Position numbers and translations under genes: made by a program. A model generated the notes under the pieces. That model searched no databases. It was not told where the DNA came from and worked only from the letters and a program-made list of their open reading frames with translations. Below are positions 26,954 to 36,519 of a stretch of DNA of 64,000 nucleotides, one piece after another. The DNA lies in the NCBI GenBank assembly GCA_964464755.1, contig CAYXGZ010000001.1, forward strand, positions 124,001 to 188,000. Direction: 5' to 3'. Positions within the stretch are counted from its first letter, which is position 1. Each line of letters begins with the position of its first letter. Source of the DNA: CAYXGZ01 sp964464755. GTDB taxonomy: Bacteria; Planctomycetota; MHYJ01; JACPRB01.

Positions 26954-28176
26954 TCCCCCTGCTGCTCGCCGCGCTGCTCTGCCCCCAGGACCTCTGGTCG
27001 CGCGCGGACCCCGTGCGCGCGTCAGGTTCGCGCGACCGGCTCGATCTCTCCGTGGGCCCGCTGCTCGACCCGTCGAAGTGCCAGGTGCGGCCGGGGACCG
27101 TCGGCGTGGACCTCAAGATCTCGCCGGACTTCGCCTGCGGGACCTTCGACGTCGCCGCGGCGTACCGCTCGATCTTCAACAAGAACCTCAAGGAGGAGCT
27201 GCTCGGCGCGATCCTCGAGGAGGCGAAGGCCGAGCTCGCGGGCTCGGCGATGGTGCTCGCCTGCCAGACCTCGCCGACGCTCTGCGACGCGCTGAAGCAC
27301 TACAAGGTGATCTCGGGCGAGGCGCTGGGCCTGGAGTTCCGGCAGTGCCAGGCCGTCGAGGCCGCGAGCGCCGGGTTCCACGAGGGGCTCAAGGCGCGGG
27401 CGATCAAGGCCTGCCTGGCCGAGGCGCAGGCTCGCGGCGTCCCGCTCGACGAGGCGATGGCCTCCTGCCAGAAGGCCGACGAGGTCCGCAACCTCGAGGG
27501 CTCGAAGGTGAAGCAGATCGACCTCGCGAAGGAGGCGGGCCGGTTGCTGGGCCTCTCGAAGGAGGCGCAGGGGGAGCTCTCCCGACTCGCGGGCGGGCTC
27601 CAGCTCGGGGCGGACCGGGTCCACGGCGACCTGCGGGTCCGGCCCGTCGCGGAGCGCTACGACCAGGCCCGCCGGGCCTACGCCGGGGCCTGGGCGGCGG
27701 CCGTCGAGGCCAGCGTCGCGGGCCGGCCCCCGGGGGAGCTCGGAGCGCTGGTTCCCGAGGGGTCGCCGCGGGCGACGGTGGCGGAGGTGCAGCGGCTCGC
27801 CGCGATGCCGGAGGCGGACCGCGCGGTCGTGATCGGGGTCCTCTCGTCGGCCCTCGCGCTGCAGGAGGCCTCGCGGCGCGTGGGGGAGGCGCAGGCCGCG
27901 CTCGAGGCGGCCGCGGGCGCCGCGGACGAGACGCTGAAGGCGAGGCTCCGCGACGAGGCCGCGAGACTGGGGGCCGAGCTGAGGCGGCTCCGCGACGAGT
28001 ACGAGCTCGCGGAGCTGGTCGCCCGAGCGAGGATCCGGGGCGACGCGGAGGCCGGGCTGGCGCAGGGCCGGCGGGCGGCGGCGGCGACGGAGCCGTGGCG
28101 GGCCCAGGCCCGGGCGGAGGAGGAGTCCAGGGCGACCGCGCGCTGGGGCGCGGGCTGCGCGGCGGTGCGGAAGTGA
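26950..28176 (+). CDS. TraH-like exported protein with coiled-coil C-terminus, putative
   Basis: 408 residues starting at an ATGA overlap. After a short hydrophobic N-terminus (MIPLLLAALLCPQD), the first 200 residues contain paired cysteines in a TraH-like arrangement: DFACGTFDVAAAYRSIF, then MVLACQTSPTLCDALKHYK, QCQAVEAAS, and KACLAEAQ with MASCQKADEV. The C-terminal half is Ala/Arg/Glu-rich and should form long coiled coils (LRDEAARLGAELRRLRDEYE). F-type TraH is a periplasmic/outer-membrane pilus assembly protein with similar cysteines and coiled coils. The cysteine-rich content fits partnership with the TraF-like oxidoreductase upstream. Identity is inferred from pattern and neighbours. 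Confidence 0.5.
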   Translation: MIPLLLAALLCPQDLWSRADPVRASGSRDRLDLSVGPLLDPSKCQVRPGTVGVDLKISPDFACGTFDVAAAYRSIFNKNLKEELLGAILEEAKAELAGSAMVLACQTSPTLCDALKHYKVISGEALGLEFRQCQAVEAASAGFHEGLKARAIKACLAEAQARGVPLDEAMASCQKADEVRNLEGSKVKQIDLAKEAGRLLGLSKEAQGELSRLAGGLQLGADRVHGDLRVRPVAERYDQARRAYAGAWAAAVEASVAGRPPGELGALVPEGSPRATVAEVQRLAAMPEADRAVVIGVLSSALALQEASRRVGEAQAALEAAAGAADETLKARLRDEAARLGAELRRLRDEYELAELVARARIRGDAEAGLAQGRRAAAATEPWRAQARAEEESRATARWGAGCAAVRK

Positions 28177-28619
28177 AGGGGCTCCCGCTCGGGCTGCTGC
28201 TGCTGCTGGCGGCCTGCCGGGTCGCGCCTCCCGCTCCGGCGCCCGCGGAGGGGCGCTGGGTGCACGCCGAGCGGAGCGCCGCCGGCCTGGGACTGGAGGC
28301 GGGCGATGCTCGCGTGGCCGGGACGGAGCCGGTCCTCGCGCTCGTGAAGGTGCCGGCGCGGAAGGCAGGTCCGCCATCGCGTCGCCTGGCGCTGGACCTG
28401 CCCGCGGAGGCGGGGGTGGGGGAGGAGTTCGAGATCGGCGTGCGGGCGCCCGGGGCCGGGTCGGGGGAGTCCCGGCGGGTGCGCGTCGTTCCGCTCCGGC
28501 CGGGGCTGAGGCTGCCGGACGGGGACGTCGTGGAGCTGAGGGGGGCCGGGCCCGCGAAACTCCGCGCCGTGGCCGACTCGGCGGGTCCCGCGGAGTTCCG
28601 GGCCGAGGAAATCCGTTGA
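28173..28619 (+). CDS. Small lipoprotein of unknown function
   Basis: 148 residues from a GTG that overlaps the previous stop (GTGA). The lipobox is clear (LGLLLLLAAC), followed by a Pro/Ala spacer and about 110 residues with beta-strand patterning (SRRLALDLPAEAGVGEEFEIGV, SRRVRVVPLRPGLRLPDG). No family recognised. As the fourth coupled gene after the trbC-traF-traH-like set it may be the outer-membrane lipoprotein of the same assembly. Confidence 0.65.
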   Translation: MKGLPLGLLLLLAACRVAPPAPAPAEGRWVHAERSAAGLGLEAGDARVAGTEPVLALVKVPARKAGPPSRRLALDLPAEAGVGEEFEIGVRAPGAGSGESRRVRVVPLRPGLRLPDGDVVELRGAGPAKLRAVADSAGPAEFRAEEIR

Positions 28620-28652
28620 TGGCCCGGGCCGCGCGCGCTGTAATCCCCCGCG

Positions 28653-29111
28653 ATGGACTCCAGGGGCCTGAAGTCGGCGGCGCTCGTGGCGGCGGCCGCG
28701 GCGGTGATCGGGGTCGTGGCGATGATCGCGCTGCGGCCCCCGGAGGAGGGGTTCTCCACCTTCGAGGAGGCGATCCAGGTCTACGAGGAGCTGGAGCGAC
28801 GGCTCCTGGAGGGGAAGGACCCCGGCCTGCTCCGGAACCGGCTGCTCGCCTCGCTCAAGGGGGTCCCGGTGGACCCGCAGAACCGCCGGCTGGCCCTGGG
28901 CCTGTTCGCGGACGGGGACTACGAGGGGGGCGCGGCGGCCCTGAGCCAGGCGCAGATCCCCTTCGACCTGGGCCTGCGGGGGGCCTGCCTGTTCCACGCG
29001 GGGCGGAAATCCGAGGCGGTCGCGCCGCTGAAACGGGCCGTGGAGATCGCGCCGCCGGGGTGGAAACTCGACCCGCTGTTCCGCGATCTGCTGGCCCGGG
29101 CGGGGTCCTAG
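28653..29111 (+). CDS. Membrane-anchored TPR-like protein
   Basis: 152 residues. An N-terminal membrane helix (AALVAAAAAVIGVVAMIAL) is followed by helical pairs resembling TPR units (FEEAIQVYEELERRLLEG; ALGLFADGDYEGGAAALSQAQ; GACLFHAGRKSEAVAPLKRAVEI). It is likely a periplasmic adaptor. No ribosome site is seen; TGTAAT ends 8 nt before the ATG, so the gene may be transcribed leaderless and separately from the cassette upstream. A typical TPR array is longer, so this is a minimal version. Confidence 0.65.
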   Translation: MDSRGLKSAALVAAAAAVIGVVAMIALRPPEEGFSTFEEAIQVYEELERRLLEGKDPGLLRNRLLASLKGVPVDPQNRRLALGLFADGDYEGGAAALSQAQIPFDLGLRGACLFHAGRKSEAVAPLKRAVEIAPPGWKLDPLFRDLLARAGS

Positions 29112-29130
29112 CGCGGGGAAAGCAAGTTCA

Positions 29131-29160
29131 TTGACAGTCGAAGGCCGCTCCATGTAGATT
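29131..29160 (+). promoter_or_regulatory. Sigma-70-type promoter upstream of the small lipoprotein pair
   Basis: TTGACA (29131-29136), 18 nt, TAGATT (29155-29160). Transcription should start near 29167, leaving a leader of about 32 nt before ATG 29199. It is one of the best matches to the housekeeping consensus in the window. Confidence 0.8.
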
Positions 29161-29198
29161 CCCGCGGTTCCGTCCGAACCGCTTGCTGGGGGTTCCGA

Positions 29199-29390
29199 AT
29201 GACGCGCCGCTCCCGCCGTTGGTGGACCTGGGGTCTGCTCCCGGTCGTGCTCGGCGGTTGCGCCTCCTCCCACGAGGAGGGCCTGACGGCCGGCCGCCTC
29301 TGGGACATCTTCATCTTCATCGGCGCGGTGGCCGCGGGCATCCTCCTGGCGAACTGGCTGCTGGACTACAAGGACGACAACATCCGCTAG
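29199..29390 (+). CDS. Small lipoprotein with C-terminal membrane helix (first of a pair)
   Basis: 63 residues. The N-terminus is basic with a lipobox ending LGGC; the mature part is only a short polar segment (ASSHEEGLTAG), one membrane helix (LWDIFIFIGAVAAGILLANWLL) and an acidic tail (DYKDDNIR). The protein would be held at both ends, by lipid and by helix. The next gene has the same plan. Role unknown; similar small proteins can be subunits of larger membrane complexes. Confidence 0.65.
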   Translation: MTRRSRRWWTWGLLPVVLGGCASSHEEGLTAGRLWDIFIFIGAVAAGILLANWLLDYKDDNIR

Positions 29391-29414
29391 GGCGGATCGG
29401 AACCCGGAGGATCC

Positions 29415-29591
29415 ATGAAGCGACGCGCGGTCCGCATGCTGGCCCTCCTGGCGCCGGCCTGCCTCGCGGGTTGCTCCTCGAACCCCGAGCGCGATCCGCT
29501 CATCATCATCGGCACCGTCATCGGCTACCTCATCTTCTTCGGGGCGATCGCGCTGGTCGTGAACCGCGCGCTCTTCGGACCTCCGGACTAG
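29415..29591 (+). CDS. Small lipoprotein with C-terminal membrane helix (second of a pair)
   Basis: 58 residues: MKRRAVRMLALLAPACLAGC with the lipobox Cys, a short polar stretch (SSNPERDP), a helix (LIIIGTVIGYLIFFGAIALVV) and the tail NRALFGPPD. Layout matches the 63-residue neighbour: lipobox, about 10 polar residues, helix starting with an I-x-x-x-G pattern, then Asn. A ribosome site (CGGAGG) precedes the ATG. The two genes are 24 nt apart and share the promoter at 29131. Probably paralogues or partners; function unknown. Confidence 0.6.
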   Translation: MKRRAVRMLALLAPACLAGCSSNPERDPLIIIGTVIGYLIFFGAIALVVNRALFGPPD

Positions 29592-29621
29592 AGTCCCGCC
29601 CGCGTCGTACAATACCCCGGC

Positions 29622-30731
29622 ATGTCCTCGCTCCTCCTGGCCGCGCTCCTGCTCCAGGCCGGGCCCCGCCCCATGGCGGAGCAGATCCGCTCCGACATGC
29701 GGATCTACAACAACCCGGACGCCCCGGAGGGGGACCGCCAGCTCGCCTTCGAACGGCTCGCCGAGTTCGGTCCCGGCGCCATCCTGGTCGTCCAGCGCGA
29801 AGGGGACCAGCTCCGCGACCTGGGCCGCCGCCGGCCCGCCCGCCACCTCGGCCACCAGCTGAAGCTCCGGCTCCTCGAGAAGGCGGAGGACTCCCGGGGC
29901 CTCGAGGCGATGTCCCGGCTCAGCGGGATCTCCGTGAAGGTCGAGCTCGTCAAGGCCTCCCCGGAGGCGTTCCTCCACCAGCTCCGCCTGCTCGGGGTCG
30001 AGAACCTCGTCGTCGACCCCGCCGAGCAGGAGCGGCTCTCCGCGCTGAGGCTGACCTGGTCCGGCGACAACCGCACGGCGATCGAGGTGCTGGACGAGGT
30101 GCTGGCGCCGGAGGGGCTGGATTTCGTGATCCGCCGGGGCGTGGTCTACGTCGCGCGGCGGGAGCGGATCTGGCCGCGGATCGACGCGGAGCCGCCCCCT
30201 CTGGACGCCGCCCGGGAGCGGGAACTCGGGGCCCTCATGGAGCGCCTCGACGCGGACCGCATCGAGGAGCGCGACGCCGCGGAGCGGGACCTGCTGGCCT
30301 TCGGGCTGGGGGCCCGGCCCGCGCTGGAGAAGGCCGCGGGCGCCGGGGAGGCGGAGTTCCGGGACCGCTGCCGGTCCCTGCTGCGCCGCCTGGCCGCCCC
30401 GCCGGAGGGGCCGTCGTTCGCGGCGGTCTCGGGCGCGCGCGCCCAGGCGCTCGAGGGGCCGGACGCGGCCGCGCGGGCCTCGCTCGAGGGCCGGAAGATC
30501 GACGTCAGCAGCCCGAGGATGACGCTGGAGCAGCTCGTCGAGCTGCTCTCCGGGATCCACAAGGCGCCGGTCGCGATCGGGCCGGACGCGGGGGAGCTCG
30601 CGAAGCGCCCCCTGGCCTTCGCCTACCGCGGGGCGGGGATCCTCGACCTGGTCGAGTCCCTCGCGCTGCCGCTGGGCGGCGACCTGCGCGTCGAGGGCGG
30701 GAAGCTGCTCGTGGTCAGCGGCGGGCGGTGA
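29622..30731 (+). CDS. Exported protein with two secretin/TonB short N-terminal (STN/N-domain)-like modules
   Basis: 369 residues with a short hydrophobic N-terminus (MSSLLLAALLLQ). Two segments have the beta-alpha-beta fold pattern of STN or secretin N-domains: about 105-190 (ISVKVELVKASPEAFLHQLRLLG, ending LDFVIRRGVVYVARR) and about 295-369 (DVSSPRMTLEQLVELLSGIHKAPVAI, ending LRVEGGKLLVVSGG). Between them is a helical charged stretch (RIEERDAAERDLLA). No secretin barrel follows, so it is an adaptor or ligand-binding protein rather than a pore. TACAAT ends 8 nt before the ATG, suggesting a leaderless mRNA. The 3' end overlaps the RING gene by 17 nt. Confidence 0.7.
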   Translation: MSSLLLAALLLQAGPRPMAEQIRSDMRIYNNPDAPEGDRQLAFERLAEFGPGAILVVQREGDQLRDLGRRRPARHLGHQLKLRLLEKAEDSRGLEAMSRLSGISVKVELVKASPEAFLHQLRLLGVENLVVDPAEQERLSALRLTWSGDNRTAIEVLDEVLAPEGLDFVIRRGVVYVARRERIWPRIDAEPPPLDAARERELGALMERLDADRIEERDAAERDLLAFGLGARPALEKAAGAGEAEFRDRCRSLLRRLAAPPEGPSFAAVSGARAQALEGPDAAARASLEGRKIDVSSPRMTLEQLVELLSGIHKAPVAIGPDAGELAKRPLAFAYRGAGILDLVESLALPLGGDLRVEGGKLLVVSGGR

Positions 30732-31431
30732 CGGAGCCGCAGGCGTAGGTCGAGCAGCGGCCCATGAACTCCCAGCAGTCACGGTGGTGCGGCGTCGCGC
30801 AGGAGGTGCAGACCGCCGGGGCGGCGCCGATCGGCGTCCCGCAGACCTGGCAGGTCGGGTCCCCGCCGGGGGAGTCGTCGAGGACGAGCACCCCGCCGTC
30901 GCCGGCGCAGAGCCGGGCCGCCAGCGCGAGGCCCAGGTCCCGGAACTCGTTCCTCCACTTCTCCCGCTCCGCGTCGTCCCCGGCGAGGCCGACGAAGCGG
31001 AGGGCCATGACCCGCGATCCCGCGACGAGGGAGACGTCCCCCCGGCGGCCGAACGCCCGGAAGCGCTCCCGGGCGGCGGCGTCGAGCAGGTCCCGGGCCA
31101 GGGCCGGCGGGGTCGAGCGCACGACGTAGTGGAGGTCGAACTCGCGGTCGCCGGTCCGGACCTCGATGGTCCCGAAGGGGTCGGCGTCGGGGTGGGCCGG
31201 GACGCCCGCCTGGCAGACGAGGACCCGGCCCGCGGGGGGCCGGTCGGGCTTGACGGAGAAATGGAGCGACCCGGGGGATTCCTCCAGGACGGCCTCGAAG
31301 CCCGGCCCGCGCAGGGGGGTGGAGGCGGCGCGGGGCCGGCGGGGCCCCCGGGGCCCGGATCCGACGGAGAAGGCCGCCACGGCGACGGCGAGCGGAGCGA
31401 GCATCACGAGGACCAGGAGGGCGGCGTTCAT
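30715..31431 (-). CDS. Membrane-anchored protein with C-terminal prokaryotic RING-type zinc finger
   Basis: 238 residues. An N-terminal membrane helix (LLVLVMLAPLAVAVAAFSV) is followed by about 150 residues of unknown fold and a C-terminal binuclear zinc finger: CQVCGTPIGAAPAVCTSC, then PHHRDCWEFMGRCSTYACGS. The Cys/His spacing and the CW pair match the prokaryotic RING finger (Prok-RING) known mainly from planctomycetes and similar bacteria. Whether such fingers act in ubiquitin-like conjugation or only in binding is unsettled. A TAGGAT hexamer lies 20 nt upstream of the ATG and AGGGGGAA serves as ribosome site. Convergent with the STN gene. Confidence 0.8.
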   Translation of the reverse strand: MNAALLVLVMLAPLAVAVAAFSVGSGPRGPRRPRAASTPLRGPGFEAVLEESPGSLHFSVKPDRPPAGRVLVCQAGVPAHPDADPFGTIEVRTGDREFDLHYVVRSTPPALARDLLDAAARERFRAFGRRGDVSLVAGSRVMALRFVGLAGDDAEREKWRNEFRDLGLALAARLCAGDGGVLVLDDSPGGDPTCQVCGTPIGAAPAVCTSCATPHHRDCWEFMGRCSTYACGSVTARR

Positions 31432-31446
31432 GGATCCGTTTTCCCC

Positions 31447-31496
31447 TTGCCATCCTAGCTCCCGTCCCCTACGCTGGCATTACGTGTTACGACACG
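31447..31496 (+). promoter_or_regulatory. Promoter and 5' inverted repeat of the yceI-like gene
   Basis: TTGCCA (31447-31452), 17 nt, TACGCT (31470-31475). Just after the expected start lies CGTGT-TACG-ACACG (31483-31496), a small inverted repeat that could be an operator or leader hairpin. An AGGAGG ribosome site follows before ATG 31514. Confidence 0.7.
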
Positions 31497-31513
31497 CATT
31501 TAGGAGGACGACC

Positions 31514-32134
31514 ATGCGGACGATCTCGATCGCGGCGATCGCGCTGCTGGGGGCCGCGTCGGCCCCGGCGCTGCAGGACGGCGGGACGACGTACCACGTC
31601 GGGCACCACGCGAAGTTCGTGAACATCTCGTTCGAGTCCCAGGCCGACATCGAGACCATCGTCGGGACGGCGAACGCCGCCTCCGGCGAGGTGCGGCTCG
31701 ACGGCCAGGGCGGCGGCTCGGTCTCGCTCTCGGTCCCGGTCGCGGCCCTGAAGACCGGCATCGACATGCGCGACGAGCACCTCCGCAGCCCGATGTGGCT
31801 CGACGCGGCGAAGTTCCCCGCCATCACCTTCGTGTCGAAGAAGGCGGAGCCGGTGAAGGACCAGCCCTCGAAGGTGGCCGTGACCGGCGACCTCACCGTC
31901 CACGGCGTCGCGAAGGAGATCGCCGTCACGGTCGAGTGGAAGGCCCTCCCCGAGGAGCTCACGAAGAAGGGCGGCTTCGGCGACGGGAAGTGGATCAAGT
32001 TCAGCACGGCCTTCGACGTGAAGCTCTCCGAGCACGGCGTGAAGGTCCCCGAGGTCGCCGTGGGCAAGGTCAACGACACCTGGAAGGTCCAGGTCGTCGT
32101 GTACGGCAGCACCTCGCCGGTCGAGAAGAAGTAG
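31514..32134 (+). CDS. YceI-family exported lipid-binding (lipocalin-like) protein
   Basis: 206 residues with a signal peptide (MRTISIAAIALLGAASAPALQ). The body follows the YceI pattern throughout: YHVGHHAKFVNISFESQADIETIVGTANAASGEVRL, a MRDEHLRSPMWLDAAKFPAITF segment, and GDLTVHGVAKEIAVTVEW. YceI proteins form an extended beta barrel that binds polyisoprenoid chains such as quinones. Length fits the family. A strong AGGAGG ribosome site sets the start. A small membrane protein follows 3 nt later, so the two are co-transcribed. Confidence 0.93.
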   Translation: MRTISIAAIALLGAASAPALQDGGTTYHVGHHAKFVNISFESQADIETIVGTANAASGEVRLDGQGGGSVSLSVPVAALKTGIDMRDEHLRSPMWLDAAKFPAITFVSKKAEPVKDQPSKVAVTGDLTVHGVAKEIAVTVEWKALPEELTKKGGFGDGKWIKFSTAFDVKLSEHGVKVPEVAVGKVNDTWKVQVVVYGSTSPVEKK

Positions 32135-32137
32135 CCC

Positions 32138-32554
32138 GTGATCCGGAAGCTCGCGGGGGCGGTCCTGCTCGGCGGGGCCGCCCTCGCCGTCCTCGCGCCG
32201 GCCGCGGCCGCGCTCCTCGCCTCCACGGCCCGCGAGGTGCAGATGATCAGCCCCCTCGACCCGTCCGTGGTCGAGCTGAACCGGGCCATGTGGTCCAAGG
32301 GCGAGCCCGTGGTCGCGCTCTACGGGTCGCCGGTCGGCGCGCGGCTCTCCATCGTCTTCGTCCGGGCGGAGAACCTCGTCGTCCCGCCCGAGGACCCCTC
32401 GCTCGTCCTCTACAAGGTGGACAAGCAGAAGGGGGAGAACCCCCTGCAGGTGCGGACGCTGTGGTTCTTCGCGACGTGGATCGCGGCCGGGGGGGCCGCC
32501 GCCGCGCTCGCGGGGCTCGCCGTCAGGAAGTTCTCGGGACCCACCAGATCGTAG
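32138..32554 (+). CDS. Small membrane protein with two transmembrane helices
   Basis: 138 residues from a GTG 3 nt after the YceI stop. Helices at about 4-27 (LAGAVLLGGAALAVLAPAAA) and 108-128 (FFATWIAAGGAAAALAGLAV) flank an extracytoplasmic loop of about 80 residues (SPLDPSVVELNRAMWSKGEPVV). No family recognised. Co-transcription with YceI suggests a joint membrane or redox role; this is inference. The 3' end overlaps the converging lipoprotein gene by 32 nt. Confidence 0.65.
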   Translation: MIRKLAGAVLLGGAALAVLAPAAAALLASTAREVQMISPLDPSVVELNRAMWSKGEPVVALYGSPVGARLSIVFVRAENLVVPPEDPSLVLYKVDKQKGENPLQVRTLWFFATWIAAGGAAAALAGLAVRKFSGPTRS

Positions 32555-33455
32555 CGCCGACGCCCTCGCTGACCGTGTAGAGCCCGGAGGCGTCCGCGGC
32601 GAAGGTCACCGCCTCGCCCTGCGGCTCGGCGTGGGCGAGCGACGCTCCGGGGGCCGCCGACATCGCGGAGGCCACCGACTGGCCGGGCTGCCGGACCCAG
32701 GCGAACACGTGGTCGTACGTCCTCAGCGCGACGAGCGTCCCGTCCGCCGACAGGTCGCCGCCCGTCGCCAGCAGGCTGCCCGGGAGCGCGGCCGTGCCCA
32801 GCGCGAACGAGCCGGCGAGCTCGAGCGCGGTCGAGGAGGAGGTGGACTGGGGGTAGGGGAAGCGGTAGAGCTCCGAGTTCCCCAGCGGGTCCTTCGTGAC
32901 GATGTAGAGGTCGCCGGTCTGCGCGTCGCACATCAGGGTCTCCGCGTTGCGCGCGCCGCCGGGGTACGTGCAGGCCAGGGCCTCCGCCCCCGCGAGGCTC
33001 GTCGAGACGGGCGCCTGCACCGCGCTCACCGCGGGCTCGGGCACGCGCCAGATCGTGATGCCCGCGCGGGCCGCCGCGTTGTCGCCGATGTCCCCGACGT
33101 AGAGGTAGTCCGTCCCCGCGGCGGGGCCGGGGCCGATCGCCAGGTCCTCCCAGTCGACGGCGCCCGCCCCGGTGATCGTGTAGATCCCGAGGTGCGTGCC
33201 GGCGGGCGTCAGCGCGAAGACGCGGTTCACGTCGCCCGAGTCGTTGTGCACCCAGAGCACGCCCGGGTTCTTCCGGCTGGCCGCGATCCCCGAGGCCTCC
33301 GTGATCGAGGTCTCCTGGAGCGTCCCGGCCGACGAGCGGGCTCCGAACGCGGGGTCGGGCAGGGGCGTGGGGGCCGGCGCCGGCGCGGAGGAGGAGCCCC
33401 CGCCGCCGCAGGCGGGCAGCAGGAGCAGCGAGGCCAGGAGCAGCGGGATCCGCAT
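32523..33455 (-). CDS. Lipoprotein with beta-propeller-like domain
   Basis: 310 residues. The lipobox is LLLLPAC followed by poly-Gly/Ser and a Pro/Ala spacer. The domain has repeated strand motifs typical of propellers (GIAASRKNPGVLWVHNDSGDVNRVFAL, DYLYVGDIGDNAAARAGITIWRVPEP, DAQTGDLYIVTKD) and ends near TIWWVPRTS. Similar proteins are annotated as hypothetical or esterase-like propellers of the cell surface. TAGACT ends 8 nt before the ATG on the minus strand, so translation probably starts without a leader. Divergent from the next kinase gene. Confidence 0.75.
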   Translation of the reverse strand: MRIPLLLASLLLLPACGGGGSSSAPAPAPTPLPDPAFGARSSAGTLQETSITEASGIAASRKNPGVLWVHNDSGDVNRVFALTPAGTHLGIYTITGAGAVDWEDLAIGPGPAAGTDYLYVGDIGDNAAARAGITIWRVPEPAVSAVQAPVSTSLAGAEALACTYPGGARNAETLMCDAQTGDLYIVTKDPLGNSELYRFPYPQSTSSSTALELAGSFALGTAALPGSLLATGGDLSADGTLVALRTYDHVFAWVRQPGQSVASAMSAAPGASLAHAEPQGEAVTFAADASGLYTVSEGVGATIWWVPRTS

Positions 33456-33506
33456 GGCCCCCCAGTCTACCCGCCGCGGGGCCGTCCCGCGGTGTAGGAT
33501 GCGTCG

Positions 33507-35909
<2,403 letters not shown>

Positions 35910-35985
35910 TGGAGCGGGCGACCGGATTTGAACCGGCGACCTTCTCGTTGGCAACGAGACGTTCTAGCCACTGAACTACGCCCGC
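35910..35985 (-). tRNA. tRNA-Gly (anticodon GCC)
   Basis: 76 nt including an encoded CCA. Acceptor stem GCGGGCG/CGCCCGC, D-loop with TAGTTCAGTGG, anticodon stem-loop CTCGTTGCCAACGAG with GCC as anticodon, and T-loop GGTTCAAATCC. All stems pair. Its own promoter lies upstream at 36012-36041 (minus). The 3' end touches the stop codon of the converging kinase gene with no spacer. Confidence 0.96.
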
Positions 35986-36011
35986 TCGACGTGGACGGCT
36001 GAACGCGCGCG

Positions 36012-36041
36012 ACTATAATTCCCTGACTCCGGCCCTGTCAA
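36012..36041. promoter_or_regulatory. Bidirectional promoter: tRNA-Gly (minus) and the 36079 gene (plus)
   Basis: Minus strand: TTGACA (36041-36036), 18 nt, TATAGT (36017-36012), 26 nt before the tRNA 5' end. Plus strand: TATAAT (36014-36019) overlaps the same site and can serve the membrane protein gene at 36079, whose leader would be about 50-60 nt with a GGAGG ribosome site and a stem-loop around 36030-36055. Confidence 0.75.
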
Positions 36042-36078
36042 GGCCGGACGCCGGAGCCCGATCCCGGAGGTGCCGCCG

Positions 36079-36456
36079 ATGTCCCAGGATCCCGAGAAGC
36101 GCGGACGCATCCTGCTCCTGCTCAACGCCGTCCTCGCGCTGCTCGCCTCCGGGGCCTGCCTGGCGGTCGCCGCGTGGCTCGTCCTGCGCGTCCCGGCGCA
36201 GGCCGAGAGCTTCCGGACCGCGGAGATCGCGCTTCCCGCCCTGACGGTCGCCGTCATCCAGCGCCATCCGGTCCTCGCCGCGGGCCTCGCGCTCGCCGCG
36301 CTCCTGGCCGCGGCCTCCACGATCGTCCGCGGCCGCCGGGGCTGGGTCGTCGGCCTCAACCTCTTCATCCTCGCCCTGGCGCTGGCCTCCCTGTCCGTCT
36401 GCACGCTGGCGCTCGCCCTCCCGCTGCAGGCGAAGCCGATCCTGCCCCTGCCCTGA
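36079..36456 (+). CDS. Small membrane protein with three transmembrane helices
   Basis: 125 residues. Helices at about 11-34, 65-85 and 93-118 (LLLLNAVLALLASGACLAVAAW, PVLAAGLALAALLAAAST, GLNLFILALALASLSVCTLAL). No family recognised. GGAGG 8 nt before the ATG selects this start over an upstream GTG. The next gene, 63 nt on, encodes a zinc-ribbon membrane protein and may be in the same transcript. Confidence 0.7.
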   Translation: MSQDPEKRGRILLLLNAVLALLASGACLAVAAWLVLRVPAQAESFRTAEIALPALTVAVIQRHPVLAAGLALAALLAAASTIVRGRRGWVVGLNLFILALALASLSVCTLALALPLQAKPILPLP

Positions 36457-36519
36457 ACGAATTCCCGCGGCGGGCCGCCCCGGCCTTCTCTCCTTCCGGT
36501 GGACGCGAAGGAGGAACCC

